In this document: positions 48,041 through 57,389 of the stretch, one piece after another | How the letters are laid out: each line of letters starts with the position of its first letter | Position numbering within the stretch: position 1 is the first letter of the stretch | Origin: Alnus glutinosa | Lineage: Eukaryota > Streptophyta > Magnoliopsida > Fagales > Betulaceae | Reading direction: 5' to 3' | Assembly: GCF_958979055.1 (NCBI RefSeq) | Contig: NC_084897.1 | Span: forward strand, 20,685,628-20,749,627 | DNA: 64,000 bases | Notes under the pieces: model-generated | What the model saw: the letters and a program-made list of their open reading frames with translations, nothing else | What the model was told of the DNA's origin: nothing | Database searches by the model: none | Made by a program: the position numbers and the translations under genes

Positions 48041-48475
48041 CTTTTGTGGACGGTTCATGACTTGTCTCTATGATTTTTTCAACGGAGTGCAAAATAGTCA
48101 TAAATCCTTTACATTGGAGATACTCTAAGCTAAATTGAGTACCAAGGGGCTTGTTTGGGTGTTTGATTTTTTTTTTATTATTATATTCTACAATATTTAA
48201 ATTGTGAATACTGAGAAAATTTATTTTTTAAAATTATGTTTGGATTGTTTAGAGAATATGAAATAAATTTTGACAAATTTTTTTTAGGAGTGAATTGAAT
48301 TGAATTTAATTGGAAAAAAAAATATAATTTTATTAGTATTATTATTATAAAACTAAAAAAATTATTAGAAAAAAAAAAAAAACAAAAACAAAATGGGGTG
48401 TGGTCTGCCACCCCTAGGGGGTGGATCGGATCGGTTACCCCAAGCAATTTCTAGGTGGCCGAGCCACCCGGACAT

Positions 48476-48715
48476 ACTAGGCACTTCAATTTGGTTAACT
48501 ACATAGTTTGCATAATTGAAGTCTCTGGCTTCAGAATTTGTGCAAAAATCAATAAGCCTACTCAGAGGGATTACATATTTGATAACTGATGTAGTGATCA
48601 TCAGCCCATGTAATTGTTTCAACTCAGTCGTGGTTCTGCATTTATCTAACAAAGAGAGGATGGAGGTGTAGTGTTTCTTCATGGGCTTTCTTTGTTGAGA
48701 GAAGAGATGTAACAT
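48476..48715 (-). pseudogene. PPR gene 5' fragment, copy 1
   Basis: Eighty codons (MLHLFSQQRKPMKKHYTS.., TELKQLHGLMITTSVIKYVI.., NQIEVPS) match the PPR gene at 30897-32543 from residue 2 on, but with about 29 extra N-terminal residues. Similarity stops abruptly after VPS, where GC-rich repeat DNA begins. It has no PPR array and is a truncated copy. Confidence 0.92.
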
Positions 48716-48825
48716 ATAAGGACGGAGAGGCGTTTGGGCTCCCTACGCCTGCTCTCTTCGCGCCCGCGTCTCTCTCGCCCTCCCTTTGACTGCCCCTGTC
48801 TAATCCCCACCCACCTTGACCTCGC

Positions 48826-48889
48826 CATCCCATATTTATAACCCAAAATCCCCTTCTTCTGCAACTTTCATCAAACACTTACAAAGCCT
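48826..48889 (+). promoter_or_regulatory. TATA-containing core promoter between PPR fragment and short ORF
   Basis: CCATATTTATAACCC lies about 55 bases before the ATG at 48890 and about 120 bases from the start of the PPR fragment. It is conserved in the other copy (about 54013-54030). The spacing suits a plus-strand transcript. Confidence 0.45.
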
Positions 48890-49042
48890 ATGGACTCAGA
48901 CATGAAAAAACGAGCCCAGAGCGGTGAAAACAATGATACCGAATCCGTCACTAGCAATCTCCAAGACCTTAGTTTCAATACCAGTGTTAGCTTCAGTCTT
49001 TGTAGCAGCACGGTTTCAAATTCACTAGTTATTTTAGAGTGA
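48890..49042 (+). CDS. Conserved short ORF (50 aa) divergent from the PPR fragment, unknown
   Basis: It reads MDSDMKKRAQSGENNDTESV then TSNLQDLSFNTSVSF and ends LVILE. It is hydrophilic and Ser/Thr/Asn-rich with no known domain. The copy at 54073-54207 keeps the frame for 44 codons with few differences. It may be the first exon of a gene whose remaining exons were not duplicated, since the composition resembles the disordered N-terminus of a larger protein. Confidence 0.4.
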   Translation: MDSDMKKRAQSGENNDTESVTSNLQDLSFNTSVSFSLCSSTVSNSLVILE

Positions 49043-49499
49043 TAGCGTAGATGTGATTAACACTTATTTTTGAGTCATTACAAATGATAACAAGGCCAGG
49101 TTGTAACGCCATAAGGTATTGGAACACTGAGTGACGTGATCCTTGGCGATGACGTTTTGGAGGTTTAAGTGGAGAGTTTATAACACTATGATCTTTTATT
49201 AAGAATATAAGAAATAGGCTGGGTGGTTTATAAAAATAGTTATGAGTGTTAGGTCTCACATTGCTTAATTGTTAAGTGAAATTGAACTTTATAAAAAATT
49301 TTAAAAAACTTTTAAATTAACTAATAATTTTTTAAAAATATCACAGATATATGACTAGCATTTTTTTCAAGATCGGTAACATTATGACAGAAGATCTTGA
49401 ATAATTGAAGCTGTGGTGTAGCAGAAATTTGTGTCTCCCGATGGTAGTGATTTTGGTACACACCTTTTGCCTGGTCGGCATTTTGGTACAAGGCTTCAC

Positions 49500-49887
49500 A
49501 AGGCCTCACAAGGCCTGTTGCGTTGCTATCATTTTCTCCATTTCTCCCTTTTCTTCTTTTAGAGCACTGCGCCGATCTTAACCACCCTTGAGACCGATCA
49601 CTCCTTAGCTCCCATCGCTATCCTTTTCTTCTTCTTTTGGAGCACTGCACCGATCTTAACCACCCTTGAGACCGATCACTCCCTAGCTCCCATCACTATA
49701 CCATCAGAATTTGGGAAGTTTCGGCGACCAAAGCAGTTGAAAGTGAGGTAAAAACTTCGAACTCTCCTTCACGACTTTAATTTCTTTTGTTTCCTAATCT
49801 TGATAATTTAAGGCTCCTCTTGTTTCAATCCTTTTCATTTATAGCCTTTAAAAAGTGGATATTGCTAATTAAAAAGTAGACTTGTAG
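49500..49887 (+). promoter_or_regulatory. Chimeric promoter/5' UTR of the intact DC1 gene
   Basis: 49500 to about 49850 matches 33180-33510 (AGAGCACTG..CCGATCTTA, GTTTCGGCGACCAAAGCAG, donor GTGAG|GTAAAA after 49747). It then switches at about 49852 to the DC1 upstream sequence AAAAGTGGATATTGCTAATT and the acceptor CTTGTAG (to 49887). The resulting UTR intron would be only 140 bp. The leader differs from that of copies A and C. Confidence 0.6.
49548..49699. repeat. Tandem duplication, 2 x about 75 bp, in the DC1 copy B leader
   Basis: CCTTTTCTTCTTTT..GAGCACTGC..GATCACTCC..GCTCCCATC occurs twice in succession with few differences. The parent block at 33 kb has one unit. Confidence 0.93.
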
Positions 49888-49937
49888 GAAAATTAGTTTT
49901 GTGTGGAACGGATCGATCGAGAGAGAGAGACATACAC

Positions 49938-51410
49938 ATGGAGCTTCAGCATTTCTTCCACCCCCATCCGTTGGCCTTTATTCATTACTGGGCATATTCA
50001 CCTTTTACAGCTACTTGTGAGGGGTGCTGCGAAGAAATATTGGGTTTTAGTTACGGTTGCAAAAGCTGCCACTTCTTCCTTCACAAATCATGTGGCGAAC
50101 AACCTCGCGAGTTGCAACACCCATTGCACCCGCAAGACTCTCTTATTCTCCAGATTAGAACAAGCCCAGATGATGAGCTATGTTATTTCTGCAATAAAGA
50201 TATACTCGGGGGCTTCGCTTACCATTGTTCTCACTGTAATTTTAACCTTCATCTTAAATGCGCTTCTATACCCTTCACCGTAGAAGCTGAATTTCACAAC
50301 CACCCATTGAAGCTCCTGCGGAAATCAGTCTCCTTCACTTGTGATGCATGTGGGAAAAAAGATGAAGACATGTACTCTTACTTATGTACCAATACTCTCA
50401 CATGCTCACTCATGGTCCACCGAAAATGTGCTACCTTACCATTGACTGTCAAAAATTCCGGTCACCAGCACTCTCTCAACCTCACCAGCTCTTCTCAGGT
50501 GAACCAATCTGACCGTCAACTTTGTCATCTCTGCGTTAAAAAGGTGGACACTGACAGAGTTTATTATTGCTCAAAATGCATTTTCGTTGCCCATCTTGAT
50601 TGTGCTACACGCGAGGGATACACGGAGGAAATAGAAAAGGAAGATTTGGAAGTAGTGGATGAATCCATTACCGATTCATTAGCTTATGCTGTCAAAAAGA
50701 TCATGATGGGAGAGGATAAGATTGAAATAGCCCAAGAAATCAAACATTTTAGTCATCAACATAACTTAGAGCTTATTGATGACCTTCTTATCAACAACGA
50801 AAAATGTGATGGGTGTATGCATCCTATATTCCCTTCGTTTTACACTTGTGCTCAATGTAGATTTTTTCTTCATAAATCTTGTGTTGAATTACCGAGAAAA
50901 AAGAGACAGACACTTCACTCCCACCTCCTCACCCTCTTCGCAAAGCCACCTTATGCAGCTTATGCTAAGTGTGGTTGTAATGTTTGTGGTCGTGATTGTG
51001 ATGGCTTCACCTACCATTGTGAGAAATGCGAATTTGATGCACATGTACAATGTAGTTTGATCTCAGACATCTTTACCCATGACGGTCACGACCACCCGCT
51101 TATTCTGTCGAGGGCACCTTATCATGAGAAATGCAGTTGTTGTGATAGAAAAGGAAATGTTTTCAAGTGTGCTAATTGTGAATTCACTTTGGATCTCAGA
51201 TGCGCTACGTTGCCGCGTACCGTGAGGTACCGATCCTTTGAACAACCCTTCAAACTGTGTTATAACACTGAATATGATTCTACTGGTGAATATTATTGTG
51301 ATATATGTGAAGAAGAACGAGATCCAAAACACTGGTTCTACTACTGTGCAGATCTCAGTTTTCCTGCCCATCCCGATTGCATTCTTGGAAGAGACCTGTA
51401 TAAGAAATAA
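49938..51410 (+). CDS. DC1 (Cys/His-rich C1) domain protein, copy B, intact
   Basis: An intronless frame of 490 aa from MELQHFFHPHPLAF to DCILGRDLYKK. The ATG at 49938 is chosen because it matches copy A and starts the first H-P-H-P-L module; the frame is open 13 codons further up. About seven DC1 modules follow: CEGCCEEILGFSYGCKSC (about residues 25-42), CYFCNKDILGGFAYHCSHCN, CDACGKKDEDMYSYLC, CHLCVKKVDTDRVYYCSKC, then a charged linker (SLAYAVKKIMMGEDKIEIAQ), CDGCMHPIFPSFYTCAQC, CNVCGRDCDGFTYHCEKCEF, CSCCDRKGNVFKCANCEF and CDICEEERDPKHWFYYC. Each should bind two zinc ions. The family is plant-specific and often clustered; the role is unknown, with signalling or stress proposed. The stop is followed in frame by an acidic repeat (51411-51548). 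Confidence 0.93.
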   Translation: MELQHFFHPHPLAFIHYWAYSPFTATCEGCCEEILGFSYGCKSCHFFLHKSCGEQPRELQHPLHPQDSLILQIRTSPDDELCYFCNKDILGGFAYHCSHCNFNLHLKCASIPFTVEAEFHNHPLKLLRKSVSFTCDACGKKDEDMYSYLCTNTLTCSLMVHRKCATLPLTVKNSGHQHSLNLTSSSQVNQSDRQLCHLCVKKVDTDRVYYCSKCIFVAHLDCATREGYTEEIEKEDLEVVDESITDSLAYAVKKIMMGEDKIEIAQEIKHFSHQHNLELIDDLLINNEKCDGCMHPIFPSFYTCAQCRFFLHKSCVELPRKKRQTLHSHLLTLFAKPPYAAYAKCGCNVCGRDCDGFTYHCEKCEFDAHVQCSLISDIFTHDGHDHPLILSRAPYHEKCSCCDRKGNVFKCANCEFTLDLRCATLPRTVRYRSFEQPFKLCYNTEYDSTGEYYCDICEEERDPKHWFYYCADLSFPAHPDCILGRDLYKK

Positions 51411-51548
51411 TTGGCATCTACAACATACACCAAAGAAGATGACAATACCGAGTGGGATGAAGAAGTTACCGCATCCACCAAAGAAGATGACGATACCGAG
51501 TTGGATGAAGAAGTTGAGGATGATGATGGAGAAACAAGAACCCCTTGA
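51411..51548 (+). other. In-frame acidic repeat ORF directly after the DC1 copy B stop
   Basis: Immediately after TAA the same frame stays open for 45 codons to TGA. It reads TKEDDNTEWDEEV, then TKEDDDTELDEEV and EDDDGETRTP, two imperfect 15-codon units. Copy A runs only seven codons in frame (LPSTTSF) before a stop. It may be a lost C-terminal extension, a low-level readthrough tail, or chance plus tandem duplication. Confidence 0.5.
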
Positions 51549-51699
51549 GTTTGAAGAAAACCATTCATCCTCGTTTTTGGCCTTGTATTCTTCCATAACA
51601 TCTTGCGCTAAAATTTGTAATTCATATCCCTTCAAAAACAGGGGCCGGTGTTATCCTCTGCATTATCTCACTCTCGGGTATCTAAGGAGGATGTTTTGA

Positions 51700-52620
51700 A
51701 GTTTGACTTTGAATTATGTTAATTAAATTTGCTGAAGTTAATGTGTTATGGAACTGAAATGATTCAAAAATACAAAAAGGGTTTGGTATTTATGTTACTA
51801 TTCACTATTTCTTGGTTTGGTATTTATGTCATTATTCAAAAAGGAGATGAGTTTGAGAGTGTTAAGGTGATGAAGACCAATGATAGAAGGTTGTAGAAAA
51901 AATAGAAGAACAAGAGAAAGCTATTGGAAATCAGGGAGAGATTTCCTTCAACAAAAATGCCATTGGCAGCTTCAAGACTTGTTCAACTAATCATTACTCT
52001 AAAACATCTATTGTTTCTTTTTCATCTCATTCAACAAAAAATTGTTCTTGGATGTGTTGATCAAATAAGTAGAATCATCTCTCTCTCAAGTCTCAAGAGC
52101 ACATGTTGCACAAAACAATGAATCAATGCAGATATATTTCAATGGTAAAAAATGGATGAATCTCTAAACACACCATCAAATTGTGATGTTTGGGACATGA
52201 TTAAAGCATCTTTGAAATAGAAGGAATAGTAGCTCAGTTTGTTTACCTTTAGTTGGACAGTTTATTCGTCACAACTCAATTTCAGATGAACCGCAATAAT
52301 ATGCAGATTCAAGTAAAGAAAATGTTTTTTTCTTTTTTTTTAATTAAAAAAAGAGAGAGAAAGAAACATGCAGCAAAACTTTATAATAGTTCAGCCTTAA
52401 TATTTCAAAATTGATGAATGGGTCTTGTTTATAGATGTTACAATTACATGTAGGTCAATTCAATTTGCAATGGATTTCGATTAATTTGAGAAGTTTCAGA
52501 ATTTGTGGTTGTTTATCCAGGGAAAATTAGGGATTTCGGTTTTTGTATTTTGGTTAACCTCATAATATATAGGGTAAGATGATTCTTACCTAACAATTTG
52601 GGATTTGTATTCCTATTGCA
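51700..52620. other. Gene-free stretch
   Basis: AT-rich with no recognisable gene. Confidence 0.5.
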
Positions 52621-52621
52621 G

Positions 52622-52747
52622 CAAACACTGGAAGCTTCAATGAACAAGATGGTTGAGCACGTTAAAGCTGAAGCAAGCAACGCACACAAGGCCGTAAATC
52701 AGATTCTCTTTGGGCTTGCATTGATGATTATGGGGCATGGATTATAG
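52622..52747 (+). other. Possible orphan terminal exon
   Basis: An acceptor-like CCTATTGCAG precedes 41 open codons ending TAG: QTLEASMNKMVEHVKAEASN then AHKAVNQILFGLALMIMGHG. An amphipathic helix followed by a short hydrophobic tail is unusual for random AT-rich DNA. I know no family for it and see no upstream exon. Confidence 0.3.
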
Positions 52748-52849
52748 TTTCAATTTTTTTGGGTTTTAATTATGTATTTAGATTTGAAGTCTGTAATAGG
52801 TATGCATGAATTTTGTAATATCTAAGCTAGTAGACTGTTGTTGTGAAGA

Positions 52850-52928
52850 AGAATTTGAATTTGAATTTGGAAAAATAGATTTGGATTTGGATTTGAGATT
52901 TTGGAAATGGAAATGGATTTGGATTTAT
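52850..52928. repeat. GAATTT/GGATTT hexamer repeat
   Basis: Repeated gaattt, ggattt and ggaaat units, an imperfect microsatellite. Confidence 0.85.
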
Positions 52929-53337
52929 GTATAAATGAATTTTGTATTAGGGATTTTTTGTTGCCAATGAGGTTAATATTAAAAAAAATAATATACATTA
53001 TTCTGGACGGTTTCAAACCGACCAGAATTCCAGATTTTTTTTGTACTGCTTGTCTCTATGATTTTTTCAACGGAGAGGGAAATAGTCATAAATCCTTTAT
53101 GTTGGAGATACTCTAAGCTAAACTGAGTATCTAAGGGTTTGTTTGAGTGTTTGATTTTTTTTGTATTATATTTTACTATTATTAAAATTGTGAATACCGA
53201 AAAAATTTGTTTTTTAAAATTATATTTAGATGGTTTAGAGAATATGAAATAAAATTTGAAAAAGATTTTATTTTATTTTGTCATAGAAAAAGATGTTTAG
53301 GAGTGAATTTAATTGGGAAAAATATATATAAAAATGA

Positions 53338-53371
<34 letters not shown>

Positions 53372-53664
53372 AAACTAAAAAACTGATTAAAAAAACCCAA
53401 AATGGGATGGTTTTCGAACCACCACTAGGGGTGGCAGACCACAGGGGGTGGTCGGCCACCCCCCGAGGGTGGATCAGTTATCCCAAGCAATTTCGGGGTG
53501 GCCGACCACCCCCGAAACGGCTTGAGGGTGGATCGGCCACACTTGAATCTAATAGGGGGTGGCCGAGCCGCTATTTTAGGGGAGGCTGAGTCACCCCTGA
53601 ATCAATTATCCCCGGAAATCGCTTGGAGCCACCTCCCATTAATTGTGGGGCCACCTCCGAACAC

Positions 53665-53898
53665 ACTAGGCACTTCAATTTGGTTAACAACATAATTTGC
53701 ATAATTGAAGTCTCCGACTTCTGTGCAAAAATCAATAAGCCTGCTAAGAGGGATTACATATTTGTTAACTGATGTAGTGATTATCAGCCCATGTAATCGC
53801 TTCAACTTAGTCATGGTTATGCATTTATCTAACAAAGAGAGGATGGAGGTGTAGTGTTTCTTCATGGGCTTTCTTTGTTGAGAGAAGAGATGTAACAT
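53665..53898 (-). pseudogene. PPR gene 5' fragment, copy 2
   Basis: Seventy-eight codons (MLHLFSQQRKPMKKHYTS.., NQIEVPS) end at the same residue as copy 1 and run into repeat DNA. The shared end point shows that truncation preceded the block duplication. Confidence 0.92.
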
Positions 53899-54072
53899 AT
53901 AAGGACGGAGAGGCGTTTGGGGTCCCTACGCCCTGCTCTCTTCGCACCCGCCTCTCTCTCGCCCTCCCTTTGGCTGCCTCTGTCTAATCCCCACCCACCT
54001 TGACCTCGCCATCCCATATTTATAACCCGAAATCCCCTTCTTTCCAACTTTCATCAAACACTTACAAAGCCT

Positions 54073-54207
54073 ATGGACTCAGACATGAAAAAACCAGCCC
54101 AGAGCGGTGAAAACAATGATACCGAATCCGTCACTAGCAATCTCCAAGACCCTAGTTTCAATACCAGTGTTAGCTTTGGTCTTTGTAGCAGCACGGTTTC
54201 AAATTGA
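54073..54207 (+). CDS. Conserved short ORF (44 aa), second copy, unknown
   Basis: MDSDMKKPAQSGENNDTESV then TSNLQDPSFNTSVSFG and a stop six codons earlier than the copy at 48890. It sits in the same divergent position relative to the PPR fragment. Function unknown. Confidence 0.35.
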   Translation: MDSDMKKPAQSGENNDTESVTSNLQDPSFNTSVSFGLCSSTVSN

Positions 54208-54649
54208 TTAGTTCTTTTGGAGCGATAGTGTAAATATGATTAACGTTTTTTCTTGAGTCATTATAAATGGTAACAAAGTCAGGTTGTAATGCCATAGGGT
54301 ATTAGAACACTGCATGACATGACCCTGACGTTAGAGGTTTAAGTGAGAAGTTTGTAACACTCTGGTCTTCTATTAAGAAGATGAGAAGTAGATCACATAG
54401 AGTTTGTGGTTTATGAAGATAGTCATGAGTGTTAAGTCTCACATTACTTAATTATTAGATGAAAATGAGTTTTATAAAGAATTAAGAAGTTTCAAACTGA
54501 CTAATAATTTTAAAATAATAGCGCAAATATGCTTAGGGTATTTTATTTCAGATTGGTTGCCTTATGACAGTAGAACTTGAATAATTGAAGCTGTGGGGTA
54601 ACAGAAATTTATGTTTATCCTGATGGTAAGGGAAATGCTTGCTGGGGGA

Positions 54650-55460
54650 CGAATGAGTGTCCCCCAGCACCCATTTATAATAAAAAAAATATTTTTTTAT
54701 TAAAAAGAGACTCACAGGGGACGGATGAGTGTCCCCTGTATAGCAAGGCTCGTTATTAAATGGTCACTTGGATGATTAGTGTTGGTACGTGGGATCGATT
54801 TATTTGTCAATTTGATATGGATTAGTTGAAATTCGACTAACATGTCAAATTTTTACACCATCCATTTAAATTAGTGTACACCATGACATGACATGTTAAC
54901 TATTTAATAAATATTCTTTTTTGGATAGATTCGACCCGAGTAAGCTATTTAATAAATTAGTCCTATCGGGTTGACTCAATCATAAACCATTTCATCCGTA
55001 TTTGACTGTATTTAAATGTTAATATATATATATAGACACACACACACGGGTTATACGAATCACTTATAAGTTAAGCGAGTTGACCTATAATTAATATGTT
55101 TATTTAAATGATCCGAATTAACTAAAATCCAATTTATACAAAATCTTAAACTGTCAATTTTGAGTTAAATTTGTATTAAACTCGTAAATTGTATAAAAAA
55201 TTGTCAAAAAAAAAAAAAAGGGCAATTCAAAACTAGTTTAAGTAGGTAGGTTTTATATTAATTTTCTTATATGATGTCTTCTTCTTCTTCTTCTTTTTTT
55301 AATAGATATTTTCTTATATGATGTCAATCCTATATATATAATCTCTACTATTGAAATGTTGTGTGTGAACATGTTAGTTGTTTAATATTTTTTAAAATTT
55401 TTAGTTTCATGCTTATATTCTGTCTACTTTATTTTTTGACGATGCCCTATGTAATTGTCT
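54650..55460. other. Gene-free stretch with a GGGGGACG fold-back and AT-rich spacer
   Basis: 54650-54760 has CTGGGGGACGAATGAGTGTC and CAGGGGACGGATGAGTGTCC around an A/T core, similar to 8720-8845. The rest is AT-rich with a CTT microsatellite (about 55279-55295). Confidence 0.5.
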
Positions 55461-55584
55461 CCTTAGAGCACTCACAGTGGGTTATACATAACCCACTGTA
55501 AATTTATAATACATAACCAAACCACAAAAACATCCCTCCATCGGCTTCTCCATCCTCACGCCAGAATAGGTTTGTTGAACATTT

Positions 55585-55624
55585 GTGAACAGTGCAACGC
55601 CACATGTGGCGTTGCACTGTTCAC
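55585..55624. repeat. Perfect 40-bp palindrome
   Basis: GTGAACAGTGCAACGCCACA is followed at once by its exact reverse complement with no loop. Confidence 0.97.
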
Positions 55625-56116
55625 ACATCTATCAATTTTATATGATTATTTCTCTTCTTTCTTTCACTTTCTTCCTCTTTCCCGTCACTTTCTTCCTCTT
55701 GCCGGTAGTCTCTTCAGGAATTATAGGCGAGCTCGTCGTCGCTGGCTTGGGAGTTGGAGATCTCGACAGTGACGACTGCCGGATTGCCGAGTTGGTACAC
55801 GTCCTTGTCCATCTGGAGCTTCAGAGTCGGCCAGAGCTGGAGTGATCTAGCGAGCTCGTCGTTCGTCGTTACTGGCTTGGGGGTTGGAGATCTCAACAGT
55901 GCTGGCTAGAGGAATCGACGGAACCCCAGCGGCGGGTCAGTGGAAACCATGGGAAGTTTCTGGTATTTCGGTGGAAACCATGGGCCGCCGACAGAGAAGA
56001 TTCACCGTGGGTTGATTTTGATTTTGATTTTGATTTCCGGTGGGTTGAATTTGATTTTGATTTCCGGTGGGTTGATATTGATTTTCTGAAGCTAGAGCAA
56101 ACAATGCTTAAAAAAG

Positions 56117-56180
56117 CAGAAGAAGAAGAAGAAGAAGAAGAAGAAGAAGAAGAAGAAGAAGAAGAAGAAGAAGAAGAAGA
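56117..56180. repeat. GAA/AGA microsatellite, about 20 units
   Basis: An uninterrupted run that encodes poly-Ser on the minus strand, which explains the frame at 55893-56270. Confidence 0.95.
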
Positions 56181-56477
56181 CGAAGTGATAATTCTAGTGT
56201 CTGTGATAATTCTGCATTTGTTTGATGAAATGGCAGAGGTGATTTCAGGTTTGTGGAGAGGAGTGGGCATGAGTTTTTAACAAAAATAATAAAAAAAAAT
56301 ATTAAAAATGATTATTTTAATAAAATAGATAGAAATGTAGATAATCGGATGGAGGATAGTTTTAGAGGTGATTATCTAAACTAGCAAAAAGTAAATTTTG
56401 GTTATGTAAAATAGATTCAAGTTTAGATGATCCAATGGTAATGCTCATAGTCCCTGCCTATCTATCATCTCTCCCTC

Positions 56478-57098
56478 CTTTTTTTTTTTTTTTTTTTTTT
56501 TTTTCTTGTTTTATTCAATACAGGGAGGAGAAATTGGAGATTACAACATAAAAAATAAAAATAATGGTGGGCAACTCAAACAAAAGTCCAAAAACAATTA
56601 GGAAATCAATGTAATAAAATCTAAAACTATTAGGAATTAGTTAAATAAATGACTCAACCCATTGAGAGAGCTAATATTGCCACAAAGAATGATCCTGCAA
56701 AGGCAGTGTTCCATGAACGAAACAACCTAGATAGCGAAAATTGCGTCAAGCAAAAAAAAGTGTTTCACAACTCTGAACAAGAATTGAAGAAAGTTGGATA
56801 GGAGCTACCGAAGAGAATCTTCGCCGCGGTATTCGGTAAGGACGATACCCAACAGGGAGAATTTGGTGGACCCAAAAGAACTGCAACTAGATCTATGATT
56901 CTCCAAAGGCAAAAATAGGGTATCAACTTTAGAAATCCAAAGATAAGAATAAGAAAAGCCAAAGATTTGACAAGTGAACCACAAAGGGGCAGGGAAAAAG
57001 TGACACATGCTACACACGTGCACTAGATTGGACGCCGACAGTGAAAGAGGAGTGGCGCGTGGGCAAAGACTTACCAATTGCAGACAAAACAGGAAGAA
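56478..57098 (-). mobile_element. A-tailed retroposed sequence, identity unknown
   Basis: On the minus strand the sequence ends TTGAATAAAACAAG followed by a run of more than 20 A (plus-strand T at 56479-56504), that is AATAAA a few bases before an A-tail. The open frames upstream (56765-57131 minus) show no domain I recognise. It may be a LINE 3' end or a processed copy of a transcript. Confidence 0.4.
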
Positions 57099-57389
57099 AA
57101 AAAAAAAAAAAAAAAAAAAGGGAGAAAACATGGGACATTATAAAAGGTTTCAAAAATCAAAGAAATTGAGTAAATTGTTGTTGTTATTATTATTATATTT
57201 TTTAAATTTCATAACCAACTCTCCCCCACACTTTTACTATACATACCGGAAGACCATTAGCTGAAAAAACGGATCCTCTTCAATTCCTATATATATATAT
57301 ATAATTTTATTTTACATTTTTTTTTTGTGACAAAAATGTTCCTACGCTAAAAGAACTGGATACTCTCATGTTTTATTTGAACCGGAAAG

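Larger units (their letters stand above)
48044..49450. repeat. PPR-fragment block, copy 1
   Basis: The block is collinear with 53046-54620, from CTTGTCTCTATGATTTTTTC to AATTGAAGCTGTGG. Each copy holds a GTGGCC-type repeat, a PPR 5' fragment (minus) and a short divergent ORF (plus). Confidence 0.9.
53046..54620. repeat. PPR-fragment block, copy 2
   Basis: The match to 48044-49450. It differs mainly in a longer GGGGTGGCCGACCACCCCC-type repeat (53400-53660) and a TTA microsatellite at 53341-53370. Confidence 0.9.
55466..56445. mobile_element. MITE-like element of about 1 kb with a perfect 40-bp palindrome and a GAA tract
   Basis: The ends agagcactcacagtgg and ccaatggtaatgctcat are inverted (imperfect). 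Inside are a perfect palindrome at 55585-55624 and near-identical gttggagatctc blocks at 55745 and 55885. The open frames are compositional. Confidence 0.5.

Noticed and set aside
51063-51635. 190-codon minus-strand frame opposite DC1 copy B
   Set aside because: It is antisense to a conserved DC1 coding sequence and continues into serine-rich antisense of the acidic repeat.
55893-56270. Serine-rich 125-codon minus-strand frame
   Set aside because: The poly-Ser comes from a GAA microsatellite within a MITE-like element.
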